Shown one piece after another: positions 52,387-63,371 of a stretch of 64,000 nucleotides of DNA. Location: contig JAVRFU010003718.1 in assembly GCA_032717465.1 (NCBI GenBank), positions 62,001-126,000 on the forward strand, given 5' to 3'. The notes under the pieces were generated by a model. It did not search any database. It saw only the letters and a program-made list of their open reading frames with translations, and had not been told where the DNA came from. The translations under genes were made by a program, and so were the position numbers. Every line of letters begins with the position of its first letter. Position 1 is the stretch's first letter. The stretch comes from Coenobita brevimanus. Lineage: Eukaryota > Arthropoda > Malacostraca > Decapoda > Coenobitidae.

Positions 52387-55126
52387 AATCATCCAGTTTA
52401 ACATTAGACACTATTACGCAAACAGGCACCTACTTACTCAACTCATTCACGAACACGACCCAGACATAATATTACTCAACAGCACTTGCACCAACAACAC
52501 CAGAAAAATCAAACACTATGGCTACACTACACTTCAAACCGACGAGGGTCCACACGACGGAGTTGCTATCATGATTAAAGGCACCATTAAACACGACTTC
52601 ATCACAACATGGACACACAGGCACTTCCTCGCAGTTAAAACACACACTACTCTTGGCCCCCTCATAGTCTCCACCACATACACCAGACCCAACACTGGCA
52701 TCCCCTTCACAGACATAAACAGACTCTTCAACAACACTGCACCAACACTATTCATTTCAGACCTAAATGCACAACACGGGACATTCCAACACAGCACAAC
52801 CAACAATCATGGAAGGCAAATGTTCACCATATACCAACACAAAAGATTGAATTTCCTAGGACCTGATTTCCTCACTACATTTACACCTAGGGGATCAGGT
52901 AAGCCAGACCTCATTTTCACCAACAGATCATTTAACATTTTTCATCACCACATCACCCCCGGCCCCATGTCTGGGTCTGATCACATCCCCATCATAATGT
53001 CCATCTCCACCAACCCGATCCTGATCCCCAGTACACCACACTATGACTACCTACATGCAGACTGGGATGCCTTTACACAAACCCTTTCAGAACAAGAATA
53101 CACCACTGACTATGAGGGAAAACACCACACTGACATAGAAGAACAATGTAAATATCTACACACGTGCATACTTAACACTGCCAACATTACCATACCGACA
53201 ACCACACACATACCTATACACACATTCATACCATCCATACGAACACAACGACTCCTAGTGTGTTACCGTCGTCGGTTTGAACTAAACAAAAACAACTTAG
53301 GCCAAGTACGGTTCGACCTATCACACCTTCGGACACATGTAATCAATAGCCTTGAATCCGACCACAATGCACACTGGCGACGCCTCGTACAAACTGCACA
53401 ACAACACAGAAAAACCAAACCCTGGGAATTCTGGAAACACATTCGCCGACTTAAGGGCTGTAACTTACCTAGAGTAAGGAAATTAATTGTTAACAACAGA
53501 GAAATCACAGATCCCAGGGAAATCACAAACACATTTAAAAACGCATGGCAACAAGTATACCACCCTAACCCTCCTCATCCTGCCGCAACACGTCACATAA
53601 GACATATAGAACAACACCTTCACACCATCCACGAACATATCACACCAGACGCAAACATACACATAAATAACCTAGACATACATAACCCCCTCACTGCTCC
53701 CATACTAGTCGAAGAAGTCAAGTCTATGCTCGCTAGAACTCCAAAGAAGGCGCCGGGTGCCACAGGCATCGGACATCACATACTCAAACACCTCCCAGAC
53801 ACGTTCATAAATGCACTTACACACTTATACAACGCTGCCTTGGCATCCGGCTACTTTCCGGATTCGTTTAAGACCGCGACAGCAACTCTAATCCCTAAAA
53901 AAGACAAGACAACAACAGACCCTTTAAACTTCCTGCCCATCAGTTTACTAGAAGTGTTAGGAAAAACTTTCGAACGAATCATCAACATTAGATTACGCCA
54001 ATACTTAGAAGACGAAAACCTTCTTTCCCCCAGACAGTTTGGTTTCAGACCTAGACGATCCACACAGGACGCTCTAAACATCATCACCAATTACCTACAT
54101 ATCAACCAAAACATCCGCAATGCATACAAGACAGCCCTTATTACTCGTGACGTAAAACGTGCATTTGACTCTGTTTGGCACGCAGGCCTGAAGTACAAAA
54201 TCTGCGAACAATTCAACTTTCCTTCACTCATTAAAAAACTACTTTGCAATTTTCTAGACAACCGCACAATGCGCATTAAATTTAAAAATAATTACTCAGA
54301 CTTTTTCCAGCTTCATGCAGGTGTACCTCAGGGCTCCGTCCTTGCACCCACCCTCTACACACTCTACACAAATGACATCCCCACCCCACTACATGACGAT
54401 TCACTCACCATCCAATACGCAGACGACATTACCCAACTTGTACGATCAACGACAATTGACGGAATTACCAACAAAGCGAGCATAGAGCTGGACCGAATTG
54501 CACGATGGGAGCAGAAGTGGCGGATTCAAGCGAATCCCTTGAAATGCACAGTAACATATTTTCGTATTAAATCAGCCAACCCCCGCCCACTTTTTCTAAA
54601 TTCGCGTGATCCCGATCGCGTTCCCATTCCTATTAGGAATACTTGCACCGTACTTGGTCTTACATACGACAAAAACTTCAAATTTCATCATCATATACGA
54701 GGCAAGGCAGGCGTGGCTGGCACTGCACTAACACAAATATACCGATTCCGTAGTGCAGCATCTTCAACTAAATTTCATCTATATAAAGCACTGATCAGAC
54801 CACTGCTCACGTATTCACCGTTAAGCCTATCTCTTTCGGCCAAAAGCAACATTCTAAATTTACAGAGAGTTCAAAACAAAGCCATACGTTGGGCACTGAG
54901 CATACGGTGGGATGATTTTGTCACCAACATACACTCTCATGAACGCGCCAACATTCCACCCATCAACACTTACCTTCACCACCTACAACAAAAACAAATC
55001 ACCAAACTCACCGACGTTCACACTGACTTCATCGACTTTTTCACCCGGATCACACCCCCCACACGACCTCTAGCCAACCTCTTCCACCCTGACGTAAGAC
55101 CTGCACCAACCCCATTGTTCACTTAA
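52379..55126 (+). CDS. LINE ORF2: endonuclease and reverse transcriptase, intact 915 aa
   Basis: Residues 1-220 form an endonuclease/exonuclease/phosphatase-type domain: MLKIIQFNIRHYY (Asn), FISDLNAQHGTF (Asp, Asn) and GPMSGSDHIPIIM (Asp-His). In the usual catalytic Glu position the protein reads DIILLNSTCTNN, with no Glu. The reverse transcriptase spans roughly residues 480-750. Fingers: TATLIPKKDK and QFGFRPRRSTQDALN. Motif A: ITRDVKRAFDSVWHAGL. Motif B: GVPQGSVLAPTLYTLYTND. Motif C: YADD at residues 680-683. The thumb and a short C-terminus lack a clear Cys/His motif. No stops or shifts. The start overlaps the ORF1 end by 8 bases. ORF2 carries out target-primed reverse transcription in family members. 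This copy could only act with a functional ORF1 supplied elsewhere. Confidence 0.92.
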   Translation: MLKIIQFNIRHYYANRHLLTQLIHEHDPDIILLNSTCTNNTRKIKHYGYTTLQTDEGPHDGVAIMIKGTIKHDFITTWTHRHFLAVKTHTTLGPLIVSTTYTRPNTGIPFTDINRLFNNTAPTLFISDLNAQHGTFQHSTTNNHGRQMFTIYQHKRLNFLGPDFLTTFTPRGSGKPDLIFTNRSFNIFHHHITPGPMSGSDHIPIIMSISTNPILIPSTPHYDYLHADWDAFTQTLSEQEYTTDYEGKHHTDIEEQCKYLHTCILNTANITIPTTTHIPIHTFIPSIRTQRLLVCYRRRFELNKNNLGQVRFDLSHLRTHVINSLESDHNAHWRRLVQTAQQHRKTKPWEFWKHIRRLKGCNLPRVRKLIVNNREITDPREITNTFKNAWQQVYHPNPPHPAATRHIRHIEQHLHTIHEHITPDANIHINNLDIHNPLTAPILVEEVKSMLARTPKKAPGATGIGHHILKHLPDTFINALTHLYNAALASGYFPDSFKTATATLIPKKDKTTTDPLNFLPISLLEVLGKTFERIINIRLRQYLEDENLLSPRQFGFRPRRSTQDALNIITNYLHINQNIRNAYKTALITRDVKRAFDSVWHAGLKYKICEQFNFPSLIKKLLCNFLDNRTMRIKFKNNYSDFFQLHAGVPQGSVLAPTLYTLYTNDIPTPLHDDSLTIQYADDITQLVRSTTIDGITNKASIELDRIARWEQKWRIQANPLKCTVTYFRIKSANPRPLFLNSRDPDRVPIPIRNTCTVLGLTYDKNFKFHHHIRGKAGVAGTALTQIYRFRSAASSTKFHLYKALIRPLLTYSPLSLSLSAKSNILNLQRVQNKAIRWALSIRWDDFVTNIHSHERANIPPINTYLHHLQQKQITKLTDVHTDFIDFFTRITPPTRPLANLFHPDVRPAPTPLFT

Positions 55127-55800
55127 GCACCAATAGTTTATTTATTACTGACCCTTTCATTAATTAACTACTTAGTTCACACCCTGCAATTCACTTAGAC
55201 TCTAAACCACCCCTACACCCATTATCAAGATCACGGCAACCACGTAATAACCCGCCATCCTCATATCCAGCACCACCGCCTCAGACCATGACCCCCCATA
55301 CTCCCCTTCCTCCACCCCTCCCCTTTCCTTATCCCCCTACCCAAGCCCTCCAGGGCTACAACACCTTACCCTAACACCCGTATCATACCATCCTATCCCA
55401 GGCTGCTGGAGCCGGAAAAGATCAGATGAACCTGAGAGGCAGCCAATAAGCTAATGCTTGGCAGAGAAAGCCGTAGCTATTCACTCCTCCCGTCCTTAAG
55501 TAACAACACAGTGCACGTGCGAGACCCCCCCCCCCTTCCCAACACCAAACACACGCACGTTGGGTTAAGCCCCGACACTCTTTCTCTTAGTCTAAATTCT
55601 TCCTCTCCTACTTATTAAAAAAAAAAAAAAAAAAACACATGCACTTTACACAATGCAACCAGCTCTCAGTAAGGCCGGGAGATAAAACTAAGGCCTAGTT
55701 CCTGCCGTCGTGTCGTCGCCCAGGTTGCATAACACTCATCACATATACACAATCATTCTTTACCTTCCTTCCTTTCCCCCCCCTTTTCTATACGTCATTG
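55127..55800 (+). other. LINE 3' UTR, unit 1
   Basis: A C-rich, largely unstructured 3' region shared by all three units. It has a C run (55527-55536), then an A-run (55617-55634) where units 2 and 3 have (AC)n instead. Confidence 0.8.
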
Positions 55801-56875
55801 TTATATTATATCATAGTCATTTGTAGCGAAGTGATAGAGTAATACATCCTCAACTATGAACTCACTAGTACTAACTCCTAGTGCTCTATGTGCATCTTTA
55901 ATTTCTTCTCTAGTCACTTCTACTTCTCCATCTCGTACACATTGAAGATACTGTTCCTTCATTCTTTTATACAGTGGATGCGCATCCTGTCTGGGTCGCA
56001 CTACCAACTCTCTCCATCTTATTATATCTCTTTCTTTATCTTTATCGATCCTGGATATCTGATAATCCTCTTTCTCGCACTCATTATCATCATCATCATC
56101 CTTTGTTCTCTCTCTTATCTTTGGTTTTGTACCTGTAACTGCCGTAAATGACCTGCGTCGTCTTCCTGCTGTAATACTCCTCCTATAGCAGAAGAAGAAG
56201 CGTCTGTAGTCAGCACAAATTTCTTTGTGAAGTCTGGAAACTGCAAACTCACTCCTTCGAGCAACTCTTGTTTCAGTGTTTGAAACGCAGTCTCTGCTTC
56301 AACACTCCATTGTATCGGGGTGTTCTCTCTCTTTTTATTCTTTCTACCACCTGTCAATTTAATGAGTGGTCCAGCCTTCTCAGCGTAACCCTGAATATGC
56401 CGTCGGTAGTAATTAGTCATTCTGAGGAAGGACTGCAATTCACAGACAGTTTTGGGAGTGGCTATATCACGAATAGCATTCACCCTTTGGGGTTGTGGTT
56501 CTATTCCTGTGGCACTAACAACATGTCCCAAATAGTCCACTTCTGATTTAAAAAGTGACACTTGGACAACCTTAGAGAAAGATTGGCATCACTCAATCTT
56601 CCCAGCACTATATCTAAATTCCTTAAATGTTCCTCCCAAGTCTCGCCCTGAATGATTATGTCATCCAGGTACACATGTGTGATGGAGCCCGTAAGCCCAA
56701 TTAACACATGGTTAATCACTCTCTGAAACGCAGCTGGTGCTTCTTTAAGTCCAAAGGGAAGCACATTGTACTCCCAGTGACCTTCAGGAGAGGAAAAGGC
56801 TGTCTTTTCCTTACAATCCTCTGATAATGGTATCTGATGGTACCCCTGACGGAGGCCCAAACAGCTGAAATAACG
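55801..56875 (-). mobile_element. Gypsy-type LTR retrotransposon fragment (reverse transcriptase to RNase H), unit 1
   Basis: The minus strand encodes a Ty3/Gypsy pol segment: FSCLGLRQGYHQIPLSEDCK, then FGLKEAPAAFQRVINHVL and VYLDDIIIQGETWEEHLRNL with the YLDD catalytic motif. After a frame change near 56550 it reads DYLGHVVSATGIEPQPQRV, LRMTNYYRRHIQGYAEKAGP and FVLTTDASSSAIGGVLQQED (RNase H start). Downstream (56007-55801) is WRELVVRPRQDAHPLYKRMK and a short conserved tail. No LTRs, protease or integrase core are seen. The fragment is inverted relative to the LINE and shares its frameshift with unit 2, so it decayed before duplication. Confidence 0.85.
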
Positions 56876-56980
<105 letters not shown>

Positions 56981-56984
56981 CTAG

Positions 56985-57683
56985 TACACAGAACAGGCGA
57001 AACTTGGAATGTGACATCCGTAGACTGATTTTCAGGCAGCAAAATTTCTTAACGATTTTATAGCGGATCGAAAGTTAGGTTAGGTCACTTTGGGCAGGGT
57101 TTGGTCTGATTAGGTAATTTTTGGTTGGGTTGGGTTCAGTTCGACTAGATATAGACGGATTAGGTTAGATTGCTTTAGAATACGTCGGTTTTGATAGGTT
57201 TTGGGTTGGGTTTTATTTGGTTAGGTTAGGCTGGGTTAGATTAGGTTGGATTAGGTCATTTTAGGCTTGACTGGGTTGGGTTAGGTCGGGTATGGTATGG
57301 TTAAGTGAGACTGGGTAGGATTAGGTAGGGTTAGATGCGGTTAGGCTGCTTCAAAATAGGTTATGTTAAGTATGGGGAGGTTACGTGAGATTGTGAGGTT
57401 AAATACAATTAGACTGGGTTAGGTGAGGTTAAGCTAGATTACGTTGGGTTGATTAAAGTTGGATTAGGTCATTCGAGGTTAGGCAGGGTTCAGTTCGAGC
57501 AAATATTGATAATTTAGGTGAGACTGGGCTAAATTAAATCGGTTTAGATGTGATTAGGTTGGTTTGGGTTAGGTGACGTTGAAATAGGACAGATATTGGT
57601 GGGATTAGTGAGATTAGTACAAATTAGATATGGTTAGGAGGGATTTCACTAGCACCGGCCACCGTAACATTGGCCTCCTGTGG
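56985..57683 (+). repeat. TTAGG-like block, unit 1
   Basis: Irregular repeats of TTAGG/GGTTA words, with 570 bp shared with 49145-49730. It extends about 140 bp further and ends in the junction sequence ATTGGCCTCCTGTGG. Confidence 0.85.
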
Positions 57684-58946
57684 TCGTTTAAGACCGCGAC
57701 AGCAACTCTAATCCCTAAAAAAGACAAGACAACAACAGACCCTTTAAACTTCCGGCCCATCAGTTTACTAGAAGTGTTAGGAAAAACGTTCGAACGAATC
57801 ATCAACATTAGATTACGCCAATACTTAGAAGACGAAAACCTTCTTTCCCCCAGACAGTTTGGTTTCAGACCTAGACGATCCACACAGGACGCTCTAAACA
57901 TCATCACCAATTACCTACATATCAACCAAAACATCCGCAATGCATACAAGACAGCCCTTATTACTCGTGACGTAAAACGTGCATTTGACTCTGTTTGGCA
58001 CGCAGGCCTGAAGTACAAAATCTGCGAACAATTCAACTTTCCTTCACTCATTAAAAAACTACTTTGCAATTTTCTAGACAACCGCACAATGCGCATTAAA
58101 TTTAAAAATAATTACTCAGACTTTTTCCAGCTTCATGCAGGTGTACCTCAGGGCTCCGTCCTCGCACCCACCCTCTACACACTCTACACAAATGACATCC
58201 CCACCCCACTACATGACGATTCACTCACCATCCAATACGCAGACGACATTACCCAACTTGTACGATCAACGACAATTGACGGAATTACCAACAAAGCGAG
58301 CATAGAGCTGGACCGAATTGCACGATGGGAGCAGAAGTGGCGGATTCAAGCGAATCCCTTGAAATGCACAGTAACATATTTTCGTATTAAATCAGCCAAC
58401 CCCCGCCCACTTTTTCTAAATTCGCGTGATCCCGATCGCGTTCCCATTCCTATTAGGAATACTTGCACCGTACTTGGTCTTACATACGACAAAAACTTCA
58501 AATTTCATCATCATATACGATTCAAGGCAGGCGTGGCTGGCACTGCACTAACACAAATATACCGATTCCGTAGTGCAGCATCTTCAACTAAATTTCATCT
58601 GTATAAAGCACTGATCAGACCACTGCTCACGTATTCACCTTTAAATCTATCTCTTTCGGCCAAAAGCAACATTCTAAATTTACAGAGAGTTCAAAACAAA
58701 GCCATACGTTGGGCACTGAGCATACGGTGGGATGATTTTGTCACCAACATACACTTTCATGAACGCGCCAACATTCCACCCATCAACACTTACCTTCACC
58801 ACCTACAACAAAAACAAATCACCAAACTCACCGACGTTCACACTGACTTCATCGACTTTTTCACCCGGATCACACCCCCCACACGACCTCTAGCCAACCT
58901 CTTCCACCCTGACGCAAGACCTGCACCAACCCCATTGTTCACTTAA
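57630..58946 (+). CDS. Chimeric truncated ORF2, unit 2
   Basis: The tandem junction at 57683/57684 joins 18 codons from the TTAGG-like block (MVRRDFTSTGHRNIGLLW) in frame to the reverse transcriptase (SFKTATATLIPKKDK onward), giving 438 codons. The palm motifs (RDVKRAFDSVWHAGL, GVPQGSVLAP, YADD) and thumb are intact. The endonuclease and linker are missing. It differs from ORF2 of unit 1 at only a handful of residues. Expression is not supported; it is best read as a duplication by-product. Confidence 0.6.
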   Translation: MVRRDFTSTGHRNIGLLWSFKTATATLIPKKDKTTTDPLNFRPISLLEVLGKTFERIINIRLRQYLEDENLLSPRQFGFRPRRSTQDALNIITNYLHINQNIRNAYKTALITRDVKRAFDSVWHAGLKYKICEQFNFPSLIKKLLCNFLDNRTMRIKFKNNYSDFFQLHAGVPQGSVLAPTLYTLYTNDIPTPLHDDSLTIQYADDITQLVRSTTIDGITNKASIELDRIARWEQKWRIQANPLKCTVTYFRIKSANPRPLFLNSRDPDRVPIPIRNTCTVLGLTYDKNFKFHHHIRFKAGVAGTALTQIYRFRSAASSTKFHLYKALIRPLLTYSPLNLSLSAKSNILNLQRVQNKAIRWALSIRWDDFVTNIHFHERANIPPINTYLHHLQQKQITKLTDVHTDFIDFFTRITPPTRPLANLFHPDARPAPTPLFT

Positions 58947-59439
58947 GCACCAATAGTTTATTTATTACTGACCCTTTCATTAATTAACTACTTAGTTCAC
59001 ACCCTGCAATTCACTTAGACTCTAAACCACCCCTACACCCACTATCAAGATCACGGCAACCACGTAATAACCCGCCATCCTCATATCCAGCACCACCGCC
59101 TCAGAGCCTGACCCCCCCATACTCCCCTTCCTCCACCCCTCCCCTTTCCTTATCCCCCTACCCAAGCCCTCCAGGGCTACAACACCTTACCCTAACACCC
59201 GTATCATACCATCCTATCCCAGGCTTCTGCAGCCGGAAAAGATCAGATGAACCTGAGAGGCAGCCAATAAGCTAATGCTTGGCAGAGAAAGCCGTAGCTA
59301 TTCACTCCTCCCGTCCTTAAGTAACAACACAGTGCACGTGCGAGACCCCCCCCCCCCTTTCCCAACACCAAACACACGCACGTTGGGTTAAGCCCCGACA
59401 CTCTTTCTCTTAGTCTAAATTCTTCCTCTCCTACTTATT

Positions 59440-59443
<4 letters not shown>

Positions 59444-59501
<58 letters not shown>
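59444..59501. repeat. (AC)n microsatellite, unit 2
   Basis: About 29 AC units at the site of the unit 1 A-run. Confidence 0.96.
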
Positions 59502-59503
<2 letters not shown>

Positions 59504-59671
59504 CACTTTACACAATGCAACCAGGACCAGAGCTCTCAGTAAGGCCGGGAGATAAAACTAAGCCTAGTTCCTGCCACCACGTGTCGTCGCCCAGGTTGCA
59601 TAACACTCATCACATATACACAATCATTCTTTACCTTCCTTCCTTTCCCCCCCCTTTTCTATACGTCATTG

Positions 59672-60745
59672 TTATATTATATCATAGTCATTTGTAGCGA
59701 AGTGATAGAGTAATCCATCCTCAACTATGAACTCACTAGTACTAACTCCTAGTGCTCTATGTGCATCTTTAATTTCTTCTCTAGTCACTTCTACTTCTCC
59801 ATCTCGTACACATTGAAGATACTGTTCCTTCATTCTTTTATACAGTGGATGCGCATCCTGTTTGGGTCGCACTACCAACTCTCTCCATCTTATTATATCT
59901 CTTTCTTTATCTTTATCGATCCTGGATATCTGATAATCCTCTTTCTCGCACTCATTATCATCATCATCATCCTTTGTTCTCTCTCTTATCTTTGGTTTTG
60001 TACCTGTAACTGCCGTAAATGACCTGCGTCGTCTTCCTGCTGTAATACTCCTCCTATAGCAGAAGAAGAAGCGTCTGTAGTCAGCACAAATTTCTTTGTG
60101 AAGTCTGGAAACTGCAAACTCACTCCTTCGAGCAACTCTTGTTTCAGTGTTTGAAACGCAGTCTCTGCTTCAACACTCCATTGTATCGGGGTGTTCTCTC
60201 TCTTTTTATTCTTTCTACCACCTGTCAATTTAATGAGTGGTCCAGCCTTCTCAGCGTAACCCTGAATATGCCGTCGGTAGTAATTAGTCATTCTCAGGAA
60301 GGACTGCAATTCACACAGTTTTGGGAGTGGCTATATCACGAATAGCATTCACCCTTTGGGGTTGTGGTTCTATTCCTGTGGCACTAACAACATGTCCCAA
60401 ATAGTCCACTTCTGATTTAAAAAGTGACACTTGGACAACCTTAGAGAAAGATTGGCATCACTCAATCTTCCCAGCACTATATCTAAATTCCTTAAATGTT
60501 CCTCCCAAGTCTCGCCCTGAATGATTATGTCATCCAGGTACACATGTGTGATGGAGCCCGTAAGCCCAATTAACACATGGTTAATCACTCTCTGAAACGC
60601 AGCTGGTGCTTCTTTAAGTCCAAAGGGAAGCACATTGTACTCCCAGTGACCTTCAGGAGAGGAAAAGGCTGTCTTTTCCTTACAATCCTCTGATAATGGT
60701 ATCTGATGGTACCCCTGACGGAGGCCCAAACAGCTGAAATAACGA

Positions 60746-60746
<1 letters not shown>
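59672..60746 (-). mobile_element. Gypsy-type fragment, unit 2
   Basis: Near-identical to 55801-56875, with the same YLDD motif and the same frameshift. It also has a 2-base deletion near 60315 that shortens the second frame (MQSFLRMTNYYRRHIQG). Confidence 0.85.
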
Positions 60747-60814
<68 letters not shown>

Positions 60815-60843
60815 TCTCTCTCTCTCTCTCTTTCTCTCTCTCA
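60747..60843. repeat. (CA)n then (CT)n, unit 2
   Basis: CA run 60747-60811 then CT-rich run to 60843. Confidence 0.95.
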
Positions 60844-60851
60844 TACTGGTA

Positions 60852-61548
60852 CACAGAACAGGCGAAACTTGGAATGTGACATCCGTAGACTGATTTTCAG
60901 GCAGCAAAATTTCTTAACGATTTTATAGCGGACCGAAAGTTAGGTTAGGTCACTTTGGGCAGGGTTTGGTCTGATTAGGTAATTTTTGGTTGGGTTGGGT
61001 TCAGTTCGACTAGATATAGACGGATTAGGTTAGATTGCTTTAGAATACGTCGGTTTTGATAGGTTATGGGTTGGGTTTTATTTGGTTAGGTTAGGCTGGG
61101 TTAGATTAGGTTGGATTAGGTCATTTTAGGCTTGACTGGGTTGGGTTAGGTCGGGTATGGTATGGTTAAGTGAGACTGGGTAGGATTAGGTAGGGTTAGA
61201 TGCGGTTAGGCTGCTTCAAAATAGGTTATGTTAAGTATGGGGAGGTTACGTGAGATTGTGAGGTTAAATACAATTAGACTGGGTTAGGTGAGGTTAAGCT
61301 AGATTACGTTGGGTTGATTAAAGTTGGATTAGGTCATTCGAGGTTAGGCAGGGTTCAGTTTGAGCAAATATTGATAATTTAGGTGAGACTGGGCTAAATT
61401 AAATCGGTTTAGATGTGATTAGGTTGGTTTGGGTTAGGTGACGTTGAAATAGGACAGATGTTGGTGGGATTAGTGAGATTAGTACAAATTAGATATGGTT
61501 AGGAGGGATTTCACTAGCACCGGCCACCGTAACATTGGCCTCCTGTGG
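60852..61548 (+). repeat. TTAGG-like block, unit 2
   Basis: Almost base-identical to 56986-57683, ending in the same junction. Confidence 0.88.
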
Positions 61549-62811
61549 TCGTTTAAGACCGCGACAGAAACTCTAATCCCTAAAAAAGACAAGACAACAA
61601 CAGACCCTTTAAACTTCCTGCCCATCAGTTTACTAGAAGTGTTAGGAAAAACTTTCGAACGAATCATCAACATTAGATTACGCCAATACTTAGAAGACGA
61701 AAACCTTCTTTCCCCCAGACAGTTTGGTTTCAGACCTAGACGATCCACACAGGACGCTCTAAACATCATCACCAATTACCTACATATCAACCAAAACATC
61801 CGCAATGCATACAAGACAGCCCTTATTACTCGTGACATAAAACGTGCATTTGACTCTGTTTGGCACGCAGGCCTGAAGTACAAAATCTGCGAACAATTCA
61901 ACTTTCCTTCACTCATTAAAAAACTACTTTGCAATTTTCTAGACAACCGCACAATGCGCATTAAATTTAAAAATAATTACTCAGACTTTTTCCAGCTTCA
62001 TGCAGGTGTACCTCAGGGCTCCGTCCTTGCACCCACCCTCTACACACTCTACACAAATGACATCCCCACCCCACTACATGACGATTCACTCACCATCCAA
62101 TACGCAGACGACATTACCCAACTTGTACGATCAACGACAATTGACGGAATTACCAACAAAGCGAGCATAGAGCTGGACCGAATTGCACGATGGGAGCAGA
62201 AGTGGCGGATTCAAGCGAATCCCTTGAAATGCACAGTAACATATTTTCGTATTAAATCAGCCAACCCCCGCCCACTTTTTCTAAATTCGCGTGATCCCGA
62301 TCGCGTTCCCATTCCTATTAGGAATACTTGCACCGTACTTGGTCTTACATATGACAAAAACTTCAAATTTCATCATCATATACGAGGCAAGGCAGGCGTG
62401 GCTGGCACTGCACTAACACAAATATACCGATTCCGTAGTGCAGCATCTTCAACTAAATTTCATCTATATAAAGCACTGATCAGACCACTGCTCACGTATT
62501 CACCGTTAAGCCTATCTCTTTCGGCCAAAAGCAACATTCTAAATTTACAGAGAGTTCAAAACAAAGCCATACGTTGGGCACTTAGCATACGGTGGGATGA
62601 TTTTGTCACCAACATACACTTTCATGAACGCGCCAACATTCCACCCATCAACACTTACCTTCACCACCTACAACAAAAACAAATCACCAAACTCACCGAC
62701 GTTCACACTGACTTCATCGACTTTTTCACCCGGATCACACCCCCCACACGACCTCTAGCCAACCTCTTCCACCCTGACGCAAGACCTCCACCAACCCCAT
62801 TGTTTACTTAA
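61495..62811 (+). CDS. Chimeric truncated ORF2, unit 3
   Basis: As in unit 2: 18 junction codons joined in frame to reverse transcriptase, 438 codons, palm motifs intact (RDIKRAFDSVWHAGL, YADD). A few substitutions separate it from units 1 and 2 (for example T for A in TATETLIPKK). Probably a duplication by-product rather than a working protein. Confidence 0.6.
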   Translation: MVRRDFTSTGHRNIGLLWSFKTATETLIPKKDKTTTDPLNFLPISLLEVLGKTFERIINIRLRQYLEDENLLSPRQFGFRPRRSTQDALNIITNYLHINQNIRNAYKTALITRDIKRAFDSVWHAGLKYKICEQFNFPSLIKKLLCNFLDNRTMRIKFKNNYSDFFQLHAGVPQGSVLAPTLYTLYTNDIPTPLHDDSLTIQYADDITQLVRSTTIDGITNKASIELDRIARWEQKWRIQANPLKCTVTYFRIKSANPRPLFLNSRDPDRVPIPIRNTCTVLGLTYDKNFKFHHHIRGKAGVAGTALTQIYRFRSAASSTKFHLYKALIRPLLTYSPLSLSLSAKSNILNLQRVQNKAIRWALSIRWDDFVTNIHFHERANIPPINTYLHHLQQKQITKLTDVHTDFIDFFTRITPPTRPLANLFHPDARPPPTPLFT

Positions 62812-63301
62812 GCACCAGTAGTTTATTTATTACTGACCCTTTCATTAATTAACTACTTAGTTCACACCCTGCAATTCACTTAGACTCTAAACCACCCCTA
62901 CACCCATTATCAAGATCACGGCAACCACGTAATAACCCGCCATCCTCATATCCAGCACCACCGCCTCAGACCATGACCCCCCATTCTCCCCTTCCTCCAC
63001 CCCTCCCCTTTCCTTATCCCACTACCCAAGCCCTCCAGGGCTACAACACCTTACCCTAACACCCGTATCATACCATCCTATCCCAGGCTGCTGGAGCCGG
63101 AAAAGATCAGATGAACCTGAGAGGCAGCCAATAAGCTAATGCTTGGCAGAGAAAGCCGTAGCTATTCACTCCTCCCGTCCTTAAGTAACAACACAGTGCA
63201 CGTGCGAGACCCCCCCCCCTTTCCCAACACCAAACACACGCACGTTGGGTTAAGCCCCGACACTCTTTCTCTTAGTCTAAATTCTTCCTCTCCTACTTAT
63301 T

Positions 63302-63371
<70 letters not shown>

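Larger units (their letters stand above)
50480..55800 (+). mobile_element. Jockey-like LINE, nearly full length
   Basis: A structured leader, a gag-like ORF1 with three zinc knuckles (disrupted) and an intact 915-aa ORF2 with endonuclease and reverse transcriptase follow in canonical order. A long 3' UTR ends near an A-run (55617-55634). The 5' boundary is approximate, set from the structured leader (50495 onward). Two more copies of its 3' half follow in a tandem array. Confidence 0.85.
57684..61548. repeat. Tandem array unit 2 (3865 bp)
   Basis: Same content and order as unit 1. It is 45 bp longer, mostly from an (AC)n run at 59444-59501 in place of the A-run. It has the same junction at both ends. 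Confidence 0.92.
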
